64,000 nucleotides of DNA, from positions 1 to 64,000 of the forward strand of contig NZ_AUKX01000031.1 in NCBI RefSeq assembly GCF_000424985.1. The letters are read 5' to 3'. The stretch is from Arenibacter latericius DSM 15913 (GTDB lineage Bacteria > Bacteroidota > Bacteroidia > Flavobacteriales > Flavobacteriaceae). The notes beneath the pieces are model-generated. The model was not told the origin of the DNA and searched no databases. It was given only the letters and a program-made list of their open reading frames with translations. Both the position numbers and the translations under genes were made by a program. How positions within the stretch are numbered: position 1 is the first letter of the stretch; the number at the start of each line of letters is the position of its first letter. Shown here piece by piece: positions 1 through 7,760 of the stretch.

Positions 1-139
1 AATAGGTGCTACCATTAAAATAACCAAAAGAAGAATTTATTACCGGTTCTCCAAAGCCTTTGTGTACCAGCATCTATTCCAGGAATTGCTCTCTGGCTAA
101 AAGTTACTCATCTCACTGTTTATCAGTCTTGGGATACCT

Positions 140-310
140 ATGCCTTATCGGGAAATTTCAACAATATCAGGACTAAAAATAGTCATATCTGCACTAAAAT
201 TTACAGAAGGTTCATCTAACAGCTGGAAAACTATCCCGGAAAATTACCTTAATCCAGGGAATGCAAAATTTATCCTCAAATTCCTTGAAGAAAAAACTCT
301 TGGTGAATAA
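140..310 (+). other. possible short ORF or gene remnant, unassigned
   Basis: An ATG-initiated frame of 56 codons ends in TAA just 39 bp before the AraC gene. The frame stays open to the left of the ATG for about a dozen codons, and a neighbouring frame upstream (about 65-150) also reads in a coding-like way, so this may be the frameshifted end of a decayed gene entering the window. I do not recognise the product. The rest of bases 1-349 holds nothing else I can support. Confidence 0.2.
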
Positions 311-349
311 TGCGGGTTAAAGTACTTTTATAATTAATGTAAGCATCTA

Positions 350-1189
350 ATGTCAATAGAAAATATCCCAGAAATATATCTTAGCGATCCGAAAGCTACT
401 ACAGACCTTTTTGTTCACGATTTTAAAATGACTAATGATGTTGTAAAAAGCAAGGTTAATCTAAGTATGAATATGTTTAGTTTTTTACAAGTAGGTAAAA
501 AGCAGGTCCATTTTGCCGATACCTCGGTTGCCGTTAATAAAGAGCAATCTTTATTGCTGAAAAAAGGAAATTGGTTATGGACAGAACTATTGGATACGGA
601 GGCCATTTATTATTGTAAGTTATTCTTTTTTTCGGAAACAAAGCTTCGAGAATTTTTAAGTAAATACACAAATGATGTACAACCCTATAAGGAGGAAGTC
701 CCTTATTTTGTTATTGAAAATGATCAGTATATCGCATCCTACATAAGTACGTTGTCTATTGTATGTAAATCTTATAATACTCCTGAGGAGGCATTACTTA
801 ATTTAAAGTTTGAAGAAATAATGCTTTACCTCCTTAATAAGTACGGATCAAAATTTGAATATTATTTGCATTCATTGATAAGTAAAGAAATCTCCCCCTT
901 TAAAAGTGTGGTGGAGAGTAATGTGCATTCCAATTTAAAATTAGAAGAAATAGCCTTTCTCTGTAACATGAGCTTATCTACTTTTAAGCGTCATTTTAAC
1001 TCTGAATATAATGTGGCGCCTGGGAAATGGCTTCAGGATAAACGACTTCAAAAAGCGAAAGACCTGCTGCAAGAAGGTAATTTAACTCCTTCAGATATCT
1101 ACCTAGAGATAGGTTATAACAATCTTTCCAATTTCAGTACTGCCTTTAAAAATAAGTTTGGATTTAGTCCTACAGACCTTAAGAATTAA
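350..1189 (+). CDS. AraC-family transcriptional regulator
   Basis: A 279-residue DNA-binding regulator. The C-terminal ~84 residues (about 196-279) form the two helix-turn-helix units of an AraC/XylS domain: the first is around LEEIAFLCNMSLSTFKRHF, and the second around the conserved IGYNNLSNFSTAFKNKFG, followed by the usual GFSP turn. The N-terminal ~180 residues look like a cupin-type sensor half, similar in layout to ExsA-like regulators. The ligand cannot be told from sequence. The gene converges on a decayed outer-membrane transporter gene on the minus strand, so its original target may be lost or elsewhere. The ATG start gives a full-length family member. The family is certain, the regulon unknown. 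Confidence 0.9.
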   Translation: MSIENIPEIYLSDPKATTDLFVHDFKMTNDVVKSKVNLSMNMFSFLQVGKKQVHFADTSVAVNKEQSLLLKKGNWLWTELLDTEAIYYCKLFFFSETKLREFLSKYTNDVQPYKEEVPYFVIENDQYIASYISTLSIVCKSYNTPEEALLNLKFEEIMLYLLNKYGSKFEYYLHSLISKEISPFKSVVESNVHSNLKLEEIAFLCNMSLSTFKRHFNSEYNVAPGKWLQDKRLQKAKDLLQEGNLTPSDIYLEIGYNNLSNFSTAFKNKFGFSPTDLKN

Positions 1190-1227
1190 AACTAATTTAT
1201 TCGTTTTTTCTTTAGGAGCGAAAGGGA

Positions 1228-1567
1228 TTATAATTCGTAAATCAATCTAAAAAACGAACTGAATTTTTCATCACTTTTAGTTAACGGGAATCCCGTAACG
1301 ATTCCCAACCCAAGGACGTGATCTATCTGTTATTTGGCCTGAGGACGTATTGTCATTTCCAAATTCCCATGCACTCATTCTTTCTTTATTGAACTCTACG
1401 CCTATAAAATGAGATGTATTTGATATTACGTAATGAAATGCAGTGTTAAGTTGCCAATCTACATGGGCGACATCAAAACCTAATAGATGTTTCATTAAGG
1501 GACCTGTTAAAATTAGTGGACGAAGCTGACCTAAGCCTACCCATTTAATCCATTCAAATTTAGCTCG
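1228..1567 (-). pseudogene. decayed outer-membrane transporter (phenol-MetA-like), C-terminal fragment
   Basis: On the minus strand an open frame from about 1567 reads LGQLRPLILTGPLMKH, HVDWQLNTAFHYVISN and SHFIGVEFNKE. The coding signal then jumps frame near 1365-1350, continuing as EMTIRPQAK, an in-frame TAA, then GLGIVTGFPLTKSDEKFSS and FFRLIYEL before a final TAA at 1228-1230. The order (GVEFNKE, then a MTIRPQ strand, a GIVTGFPL strand, a FSSFFRLIYE end) is what I recall of the C-terminal beta strands of MetA-pathway-type outer-membrane transporters. So there is at least one frameshift and one nonsense codon, and the 5' part is missing. The 72-codon ATG frame at 1277-1495 is only a composite of this wreck. 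Confidence 0.65.
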
Positions 1568-1872
1568 TTAAATACTTTAAATGAAAAGCATCTTTATGTA
1601 ACATGCAGATAATTAGTTAGTTGATTGTTAATGAAAACTGCTAATATTCAACACTTCTTATATTGACCTGATTTCATAAGTGTTTGGGCCATAACAATAA
1701 ATAGGAAACTAATAGCGTAACCTACCTTTGTACTGACATTAAAAGTGAACACATGGGTAGGAAGATTAGCTAAGTGATACTGATTAATTATTAGACGATC
1801 TTCGCCAGTTAACCAAATATTGTTGCTTTTATAATTAATTGACACCTAAACCATGAATTTTAAATAATAATA
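1568..1872. other. AT-rich spacer, no supported gene
   Basis: About 300 bp between the pseudogene and the YqhA-family gene. A minus-strand frame of 65 codons (1648-1845) lies here, but it has no recognisable domain or leader. The missing 5' part of the decayed transporter may once have occupied this stretch, but I cannot read it. Confidence 0.4.
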
Positions 1873-2382
1873 ATGAATAAACCTTTTTACGCCTTTCGTT
1901 TTATCAGTTGGATAGCAATATTATTCTCCCTTTTGGGTTCTTTGCTTCTATTTATTATGGGAGCATTAAAAACACTAAATGCGTTTCGGGTGTTCTTTTT
2001 GGGGTATATTCCAAAGGACAAAGTCCATTTGCACAGCGTAGATATTGGTATCACTTATCTTATTAAATCTTTGGATACCTTCTTAATAGCTTTAGTGCTG
2101 TTTATTTTTGCACGCGGAGTGTATACCTTGTTTATTTCCAATACCAATATAAAGGGGAATTCAGGGGTGCTAAGTTGGATTAAAACTCCAAATATTGGCC
2201 ATCTAAAGAATATCTTGGCCGAAGTGATAATTATTATTCTATTTGTAAAGTTCTTGGAGGTTGTATTTGTCAATATTGGAAACTTGAAATGGGAATTGTT
2301 AATCCTACCAATTTCCATTGTATTGATGGCAGTGGGTCTTAAAATATTGAAACTTAACAAAGTAGAAGGAGAAAAGGACTAA
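1873..2382 (+). CDS. YqhA/UPF0114 family inner-membrane protein
   Basis: A 169-residue integral membrane protein with about four hydrophobic segments (roughly 10-33, 62-86, 113-135 and 142-160). The arrangement matches the YqhA/UPF0114 family. A Ser-Leu-Asp followed by a hydrophobic run ending FARGVYTLFIS marks the second helix, and a segment beginning LKNILAEVIIIILFVKFLEVVF marks the third. Molecular function of the family is unknown. Length is typical. It stands alone, followed by a Gre-family gene 137 bp downstream. Identification is by family pattern only. Confidence 0.75.
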   Translation: MNKPFYAFRFISWIAILFSLLGSLLLFIMGALKTLNAFRVFFLGYIPKDKVHLHSVDIGITYLIKSLDTFLIALVLFIFARGVYTLFISNTNIKGNSGVLSWIKTPNIGHLKNILAEVIIIILFVKFLEVVFVNIGNLKWELLILPISIVLMAVGLKILKLNKVEGEKD

Positions 2383-2519
2383 GGATGCGTTTCTATCGAA
2401 GGATTTTATGATGAATAATTCGTTTTATTTGGTAGTATAGATGATATTTAATAAACTGTATATAGCTATCTGTTGAAAGGGGTAGTGATAAGCATGCGTT
2501 TTATTTTAAGAACATTATT

Positions 2520-3020
2520 ATGAGTAGAGGATTTGTAAGAGAAGAAGACCAGGAAGAAATTCCAATAGTACCTCCTAGGGCAGATCTGCCAGATGGGGTT
2601 GCTAATTATGTCACACAAATAGGATTAGACGCTTTACTGACAGAGAAAGAAGTGTTAATACAAGAAATAGATAATGTAGACAGGTCCAATGAGAAAGAAA
2701 GTAGGATTGCTATAAACCATATCAATGCAAAATTGCAATTGCTCAATAATAGGATCTTAACTGCCAAAGTAATTCATTTAGAAGATCAGCCACAAGATGA
2801 AGTTAGGTTTGGAGCAACAGTTACCTTAAAAATCATGGCTACCAACAAAACTCAAAAGTTTCAAATTGTAGGAGTTGATGAGGCCGATATTACAAAAGGA
2901 AAGATTGCTTTTATCTCTCCTTTAGCAAAAATTTTAATCGAAAAGAAAATAGGTGAGAAGGCCATTTTGAAATTGGCAAAAGAAGATAGAGTATTTAAAA
3001 TATCAGATATTAGCTATTAA
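2520..3020 (+). CDS. GreA/GreB-family transcription elongation factor
   Basis: A 166-residue protein with the two-part layout of Gre factors. The N-terminal part opens MSRGFVREEDQEE and then PRADLP and NYVT, as in GreB, and continues into a predicted antiparallel coiled coil at about residues 30-80. The C-terminal FKBP-like globular domain is at about 90-166. Gre factors enter the secondary channel of a backtracked RNA polymerase and stimulate cleavage of the extruded transcript through acidic residues at the coiled-coil tip. Several Asp/Glu residues (EIDNVDR) lie where that tip is expected. Many Bacteroidota carry several Gre paralogues, so whether this is the main cleavage factor is not known. 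Confidence 0.85.
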   Translation: MSRGFVREEDQEEIPIVPPRADLPDGVANYVTQIGLDALLTEKEVLIQEIDNVDRSNEKESRIAINHINAKLQLLNNRILTAKVIHLEDQPQDEVRFGATVTLKIMATNKTQKFQIVGVDEADITKGKIAFISPLAKILIEKKIGEKAILKLAKEDRVFKISDISY

Positions 3021-3111
3021 TTAGACGGTATTAGTATTTTTTGTGTTTTAATTTTCTCAGTTATACGGATACAAACGTCGGATAAATTTTGTCATTTCAT
3101 GAAATCTCAAT

Positions 3112-3139
3112 ACTTAGAGTTATAAGTTCCTTATCTTAG
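3112..3139 (+). promoter_or_regulatory. possible promoter and operator of the first GbsR-like gene
   Basis: An inverted repeat ACTTA-N6-TAAGT (3112-3127) lies five bases upstream of TATCTTAG (3132-3139), a near match to the Bacteroidota -7 element TAnnTTTG. The spacing between repeat and -7 box is like that at the two other sites described at 3929 and 5979, but the half-site sequence differs. Confidence 0.35.
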
Positions 3140-3165
3140 TCTAAATTTTTAAAATTACGATTAGC

Positions 3166-3651
3166 TTGAATATTTCAGAAGAGAAAAAACAGCTTATAGA
3201 ACAAATAGGTATCGGTTTTGGTGATCGCATGGGGGTATCGCCCCTTGCTGCTAGAATTTATGGACTCTTAACCCTATCCTCTTATGATGGACTTACTTTT
3301 GAGGAGGTGCGGGAAGCATTGGGTTCTAGTAAGAGTTCAACTTCAATTAACCTTAACGTACTCACTCAGCTTAATTTTGTTGAATATTATACAAGACCGG
3401 GAGACCGCAAACGATATTTTAAAGTATCTAAATCTTTTCAGAAGAAGTATTTAATGCAATATGCACAGACTTTAAATAGTGAAGCGGAACTTATTTCCAA
3501 AATAAACTATTACAATCTAGAGCATTACCCAGAGAAGTTTGTTAATGAAAAGTCTATGGGTACCTTAATGGAAGAATACATCAAGGCACAGCATAAGCTA
3601 GTGGAAACTACATTGAAAAAAATGACCGCTTTCTTAGAGGGTCAAGATTAA
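3166..3651 (+). CDS. GbsR/MarR-like transcriptional regulator (TTG start)
   Basis: A 161-residue winged-helix regulator of the GbsR type. The N-terminal helix EEKKQLIEQIG leads into PLAARIYGLLTLSS, the winged helix with SSKSSTSINLNVL as recognition helix, and the wing ending GDRKRYFKV. The C-terminal ~70 residues are helical and probably dimerise. It starts at TTG. I accept this because the paralogue at 6032 aligns to it from its first residues, and the next Met is only at residue 22, inside the conserved core. It lies upstream of the META lipoprotein gene, separated by a GC-rich repeat block. GbsR relatives repress osmolyte uptake in Bacillus and efflux genes elsewhere; its target here is unknown. 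Confidence 0.85.
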   Translation: MNISEEKKQLIEQIGIGFGDRMGVSPLAARIYGLLTLSSYDGLTFEEVREALGSSKSSTSINLNVLTQLNFVEYYTRPGDRKRYFKVSKSFQKKYLMQYAQTLNSEAELISKINYYNLEHYPEKFVNEKSMGTLMEEYIKAQHKLVETTLKKMTAFLEGQD

Positions 3652-3699
3652 TAATATCATTTTTCTACTCATTAAGTGAGATAAAAATAAACCAACACT

Positions 3700-3841
3700 A
3701 GCCTTCCCGTACTGTAAAGGCGGGCTTGCCCGATCTGCATGGGCGGGCCTGAACGTATTATTCAAGCGGGGATATTTGTGCCATTTAGACTGGCTTGCCG
3801 ATCGTACTGTTTTCGTACTTGCCTTTCAGTTTAAGGTGGAA
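3700..3841. repeat. GC-rich REP-like palindromic repeat block
   Basis: A GC-rich island in an AT-rich gap (3652-3985). It contains two hairpin-forming units back to back: 3701-3725 (GCCTTCCCG...AAGGCGGGC) and 3728-3748 (GCCCG-N11-CGGGC, 21 nt). The second has the same length and ends as two units at 38645-38665 and 38668-38688, in the same orientation. Looser matches follow to about 3840. A small GTTGTT-cta-AACAAC palindrome lies at the end (about 3844-3858). Such intergenic palindromes resemble REP/BIME elements of other bacteria. Confidence 0.65.
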
Positions 3842-3928
3842 TTGTTGTTCTAAACAACAGTTCTATTCCTCATGTGTAATCCCTTAGGTAATGCACTACT
3901 ATTTAAATTTAACAAAACCTTATCTAGA

Positions 3929-3964
3929 AAGGTTCTAATTGTTACGAACCAAATGATACATTTG
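3929..3964 (+). promoter_or_regulatory. promoter with GbsR-type operator upstream of META gene
   Basis: A perfect -7 element TACATTTG (TAnnTTTG) sits at 3957-3964. Immediately upstream is an inverted repeat AAGGTTCT-N8-CGAACCAA (3929-3952) that covers the expected -33 region. The same layout and nearly the same half-site occur at 5979-6002, upstream of the second GbsR-like gene, with four to five bases between the repeat and the -7 box in both cases. I infer an operator for one of the two GbsR paralogues. Confidence 0.6.
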
Positions 3965-3985
3965 TACTCTAATAAAACATAAACC

Positions 3986-4822
3986 ATGAATAATATGAAA
4001 ATAAAATTAATCCCTATAATGCTAATTGCCATTAGCGCAGTAAGTTGTAAGACTCAAAAAGTAGATTCGGAAACAGTTCCAAATAAGGAAATTGAAATGG
4101 AAGAGTACTCGGGAATAACTAATACAAAATGGATTCTTACAGAACTGGAAGGTGAGAAAATAGAGTTTGATCAAGCCCAAGATAAAAATGTGCGATTTAC
4201 ACTAAATGGCGAGGATAATACTTTTAACGGTTTCTTTGGTTGTAATTCTGGTTTTGGAAATTTTACATTAGAAGAAGGAAATAGAATTCGGTTTAGTGAA
4301 ATGGGGGTAACCCGTATGGCTTGTCCTGATGCGTCTATAAATGAATCTGAGATATTAGAAGTGTTTAATATTGCTGATAACTATACTTTAGATGGGAACA
4401 CGCTTAGGTTAAATGTGGGGAGAAGGGCTCCTTTAGCTGTATTTAAAAAAGCGGAAATACAAAAAGAACTAATTACTGAAAAATATTGGAAATTGAAGAC
4501 CTTGGACGGTAAGGAGGTAGAAATGGCCGATAATCAAGAGGGTGAGATTTATTTTATTCTTAAGACAAATGAAAATAGTCTTACTGGATTTGCTGGTTGT
4601 AATACATTTGGAGGAGGATATACTCTTGAAGAAGGGAATCGCATTAAATTCACTCAAGTATTTTCAACACTTAAAGCTTGTCCAGATGTCGATGTTGATG
4701 AAGCAGCATTTTTAAAAGTTTTTGAACTTACCGATAACTATACTATTGATGGAGATACCTTAATGCTTAATGTGGGTCGAAGAGCTCCTTTAGCAGTTTT
4801 TGAGGCAGTTTATCTAGACTAA
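3986..4822 (+). CDS. lipoprotein with two tandem META (HslJ-like) domains
   Basis: A 278-residue predicted lipoprotein: hydrophobic leader then a lipobox ending SAVSC with Cys21 (Cys18 if the Met at residue 4 is the true start). Two META/HslJ-type domains follow (about 43-156 and 160-278). Each has the NTKW or KYWKL start, the FxGCNxF/G loop with a conserved Cys, a second Cys in MACPD or KACPD, and the same tail NVGRRAPLAVF. The two copies are clearly an internal duplication. META-domain proteins are linked to heat stress and novobiocin resistance (HslJ in E. coli) and sit in the periplasm or outer membrane. The promoter carries the same inverted repeat as the RND operon regulator, so a role in an envelope or drug stress response is plausible. 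Confidence 0.85.
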   Translation: MNNMKIKLIPIMLIAISAVSCKTQKVDSETVPNKEIEMEEYSGITNTKWILTELEGEKIEFDQAQDKNVRFTLNGEDNTFNGFFGCNSGFGNFTLEEGNRIRFSEMGVTRMACPDASINESEILEVFNIADNYTLDGNTLRLNVGRRAPLAVFKKAEIQKELITEKYWKLKTLDGKEVEMADNQEGEIYFILKTNENSLTGFAGCNTFGGGYTLEEGNRIKFTQVFSTLKACPDVDVDEAAFLKVFELTDNYTIDGDTLMLNVGRRAPLAVFEAVYLD

Positions 4823-4891
4823 GGTAATACTATACTACTTATAAACAAGAGGTTAAATTCCATATAAAATAATTAAAGTATAATATTTATT

Positions 4892-4922
4892 AAAAAGCAA
4901 TTGCACAACGCAATTGCTTTTT
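4892..4922 (+). terminator. rho-independent terminator after META gene
   Basis: A perfect 13-bp inverted repeat AAAAAGCAATTGC / GCAATTGCTTTTT with a five-base loop, A-rich on the left and T-rich on the right, so it could act on both strands. It ends only 14 bp before the EamA start codon. TAACTTTA (4922-4929), a weak -7-like box 18 bases after a TTG, overlaps its edge and could drive the next gene. Confidence 0.85.
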
Positions 4923-4936
4923 AACTTTACAGACTT

Positions 4937-5836
4937 ATGGGAAAAATAATTGAAAACAAATGGTTTCTCCTCCTCATTATTGCATTGACCTGGGGTAGTT
5001 CTTTTATTCTGATCAAAAAATCCTTATTAGTGTTTACGCCATATGAAATTGGTGCAATCCGAGTAGGTGTTTCTGGCTTGTTAATGGCATATATTGGAAT
5101 TCCTTCATTGCTGAAGATGAGTAAGAAAGTATTGTTTTGGGTAGTGCTAGCGGGATTTTTTGGGAACTTTTTTCCTATGTTTCTATTTCCATTGGCACAA
5201 ACTCAGGTTAGTAGTTCCCTTGCAGGAATTTTAGATTCATTAGTTCCCGTTTTTGTTCTGGTATTCGGATTTTTGTTTTTTGGAATCCGTAGTAGATGGA
5301 TTCAATTTATTGGGGCAATAATCGGTTTTATTGGGGCGGGAAGTCTTATGTACTTTTCGGAAACTAACACAGAGGATTCTCAATTATTCTATGCCTTTTT
5401 AGTGGTTTTGGCTACTGCATGTTACGCTATTAGTGCTCTTATCATTAAAGAAAAATTACAAGATATTCCTTCTATGCAATTATCGAGTGCTGTATTCTCA
5501 ATATGGATGGTTCCGTCATTTATTATTCTAGTTATATCTGGCTTTTTTCAGAACTTTGAAACCAATCCCCAAACTTACGAAGCTTTGGGATACCTTGGGA
5601 TTTTAACAATAATGGGGACTGCTGTAGCCATGATTTTATATTATAAACTCATACAGAATACTTCCCCTGTTTTTGCTAGTACCGTAACCTATCTACTGCC
5701 CTTGGTGGCTGTAATTTGGGGTTTATTGGATGGGGAACGTTTCACCATATGGTATATGCTAGGTGGGATCCTAATCCTAGTTGGTATCTATTTAATTGGA
5801 AAAAGTAAGAAATCTACAATTCCTACCTCAAATTAA
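4937..5836 (+). CDS. EamA/DMT-family transporter
   Basis: A 299-residue inner-membrane protein with about ten hydrophobic helices in two EamA repeats (about 10-135 and 150-290). The first helix carries the family-typical LTWGSSFILIKKSL, and each repeat ends with the small-residue-rich final helix (the last is MLGGILILVGIYLIGKS). DMT transporters export amino acids or other metabolites, or drugs; the substrate cannot be read from sequence. It begins 14 bp after a strong hairpin and lies between the META gene and the second GbsR regulator, but I see no GbsR-type repeat in front of it. Confidence 0.85.
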   Translation: MGKIIENKWFLLLIIALTWGSSFILIKKSLLVFTPYEIGAIRVGVSGLLMAYIGIPSLLKMSKKVLFWVVLAGFFGNFFPMFLFPLAQTQVSSSLAGILDSLVPVFVLVFGFLFFGIRSRWIQFIGAIIGFIGAGSLMYFSETNTEDSQLFYAFLVVLATACYAISALIIKEKLQDIPSMQLSSAVFSIWMVPSFIILVISGFFQNFETNPQTYEALGYLGILTIMGTAVAMILYYKLIQNTSPVFASTVTYLLPLVAVIWGLLDGERFTIWYMLGGILILVGIYLIGKSKKSTIPTSN

Positions 5837-5978
5837 ATCGTCAATATTTTAAGGGATTTCTGTACTCTTTTAATAGCGGTATACACTAGTTTGCTTCCTT
5901 CTTTGTAGTTGCTTACCTATAGCTTTTCTGGCTTATGTTTTTTTGTTAGTTAAAGTATTAACAAAAAATTATGTTCTA

Positions 5979-6013
5979 TTAGTTCGTAAGGTTGCGAACT
6001 AAGTGTATTTTTG
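5979..6013 (+). promoter_or_regulatory. promoter and perfect inverted-repeat operator of regulator-RND operon
   Basis: A perfect 8-bp inverted repeat TTAGTTCG-N8-CGAACTAA (5979-6002) is followed three bases later by TATTTTTG (6006-6013), a perfect TAnnTTTG -7 element. The TTCG inside the left arm stands 19 bases before the -7 box, where the TTTG-like -33 element belongs, so a bound dimer would block sigma contact. This predicts autorepression of the regulator and repression of the downstream efflux genes. Confidence 0.65.
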
Positions 6014-6031
6014 CCTCAAAATTAAGATGGT

Positions 6032-6520
6032 ATGTCAGATATATTCCAAGAGAAGAAAGTGCTTATTGAAGAGATAGGTCTTACTTTGGAGGAAAGAGCG
6101 GGCCTAGCCCCATTAGCGGCACGTATATATGCCACATTAATACTTTCCTCTAATGCAGGCTTAACCTTTGATGAGATTATAGAAATAACGGAGGCTTGTA
6201 AAAGTTCAGTTTCTAGTAATTTAAATGTTTTATTGCAACTAGACTATGTAGAATTTTATACAAAAACCGGAGACAGAAAGCGTTACTTTAAAACCTCTCC
6301 AAACTTTGTAAAAAATGCGATGAATCACTATGGTGGTTTACTAAAAAAAGAGTTGGAAGTCATTAATAAAGTAAGGGACTTCAATAAATTAAATAATCCT
6401 GAAAAATATTATAGTGATAAGATAGAGGGATTGCTATATCAAGAATACTTGGAAGAGCAGCTCGAATCTATTAATCAAAGGTTACAGGATCTTAATGACT
6501 TACACCGTAAATCTTCCTGA
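6032..6520 (+). CDS. GbsR/MarR-like regulator of the RND operon
   Basis: A 162-residue winged-helix protein, paralogue of the one at 3166: QEKKVLIEEIGL, PLAARIYATLILSS, recognition helix CKSSVSSNLNVLLQLDYV, wing TKTGDRKRYFKTS and a helical C-terminus rich in Glu/Lys. It starts at ATG 18 bp after the -7 box, so the leader is very short. Placement 88 bp before the RND adaptor gene, with no promoter element I can see between, suggests a local repressor cotranscribed with the pump, as with other efflux operons in Bacteroidota. The upstream inverted repeat is its probable binding site. The inducer is unknown. Confidence 0.88.
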   Translation: MSDIFQEKKVLIEEIGLTLEERAGLAPLAARIYATLILSSNAGLTFDEIIEITEACKSSVSSNLNVLLQLDYVEFYTKTGDRKRYFKTSPNFVKNAMNHYGGLLKKELEVINKVRDFNKLNNPEKYYSDKIEGLLYQEYLEEQLESINQRLQDLNDLHRKSS

Positions 6521-6608
6521 TCTACTTTCATACTAACTCGATTTTACCGAAGAAATTTCGAACTACAATTAAATGCACATTTTAAACTAAGAATAATTTA
6601 CTCAGCAC

Positions 6609-7736
6609 ATGAAAACAATTTTTAAAACCACTATTCCCATTTTATTATTAACAATTTTAGCTTCTTGTGGGAGCGATAAATCGGGTCAGAATATGGCGCA
6701 AGCTAGGCCTGCACTTCCATTTCCAGTAGTTGAGGTTCCTATTAGAACAGTAACCTCCTACACCACCTATCCCACCAATATAGAAGGAATAATAAATAGT
6801 GAAGTAAGAGCTAAAATAACTGGATATATAACAGAAGTTTTGGTTGATGAAGGAGAAAGAGTGAAAAAAGGTCAGCCTCTTTTTAGATTGGAAACTCAGT
6901 CCATGACTCAGGATGCAGCAGCTGCAAAGGCCAATGTAGAAGCGGCTCAGGTAGAGGTTAATAAGCTTAGACCATTGGTAGAAAAGAATATTATTAGTGA
7001 GGTGCAATTAGAAACTGCAAAAGCCAAGCTGCAACAAGCAAAGAGTGGCTATAATAGTATTGCTGCTAACATAGGTTACGGTACCATTGTAAGTCCGGTA
7101 GATGGATATGTAGGTTCTATACGTATGCGTGCAGGGGCCTTGGTAAGTCCTACAAATCAAGTTCCATTAACTACAGTTTCAGACATCAGTAAAGTTTACG
7201 CTTATTTTTCCATGAATGAAAAGGCGTATTTAGACTTTTTACAAAATGCAGAAGGAGCCAACAAGGAAGAAAAGATTGCCAACTTTCCCGAAGTAACACT
7301 TCTATTAGCAAATGGAAAGGAATTTGATCAAAAGGGAAAAATAGAAACTATCAACTCCCAGGTAAACCCTAATACAGGAACCATTACTTTTAGGGCGTTA
7401 TTCAATAATGCTAATAGTCTGTTGACAAATGGTAATAGCGGTACTATAAAAGTACCTTCTGTCTTTGAGGATGTTCTTGTAGTTCCACAGGAGGCCACTT
7501 TTGAACAGCAGGAAAAGACTTTTGTTTATGTTCTTTCTGAAGATAATACGGTAACCTCCAAAGCTATTAACATAATAGGTAATGCTGAAAGCATGTACAT
7601 TTTAGAGTCTGGCTTACAAGAAGGGGAGACCATCGTTGCCAAAGGGGTTGGAAAACTAAGAAATGGAAGTCCCATTACGCCACAGAAGGTAGAATTTGAA
7701 CATGTGGCACAACTTAGACAAACTGAGTTTCAATAA
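6609..7736 (+). CDS. RND efflux periplasmic adaptor (AcrA/MexA type)
   Basis: A 375-residue membrane-fusion protein. The leader ends LTILASC with lipobox Cys20, so it is lipid-anchored and periplasmic. A lipoyl-like half (SEVRAKITGYITEVLVDEG, residues ~63-95), an alpha-helical hairpin rich in Ala/Gln (~100-145), the returning lipoyl half (IVSPVDGYVGSIRMRAG), the beta-barrel domain (~175-290) and a membrane-proximal domain up to GVGKLRNGSPI follow in order. It joins the inner-membrane pump to the outer-membrane channel. It is the first structural gene of a three-gene operon, with the pump gene only 24 bp downstream, preceded by a GbsR regulator. Substrates are unknown; drugs, bile-like compounds or lipids are usual. 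Confidence 0.95.
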   Translation: MKTIFKTTIPILLLTILASCGSDKSGQNMAQARPALPFPVVEVPIRTVTSYTTYPTNIEGIINSEVRAKITGYITEVLVDEGERVKKGQPLFRLETQSMTQDAAAAKANVEAAQVEVNKLRPLVEKNIISEVQLETAKAKLQQAKSGYNSIAANIGYGTIVSPVDGYVGSIRMRAGALVSPTNQVPLTTVSDISKVYAYFSMNEKAYLDFLQNAEGANKEEKIANFPEVTLLLANGKEFDQKGKIETINSQVNPNTGTITFRALFNNANSLLTNGNSGTIKVPSVFEDVLVVPQEATFEQQEKTFVYVLSEDNTVTSKAINIIGNAESMYILESGLQEGETIVAKGVGKLRNGSPITPQKVEFEHVAQLRQTEFQ

Positions 7737-7760
7737 TAATATAGGAAATACAGAGAAACC

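Noticed and set aside
1277-1495. 72-codon minus-strand ATG frame as an independent gene
   Set aside because: Its last third is out of frame with the recognisable coding signal; it is part of the decayed transporter at 1228-1567.
1648-1845. 65-codon minus-strand frame
   Set aside because: No domain, no leader or plausible start context, and in AT-rich spacer; likely chance.
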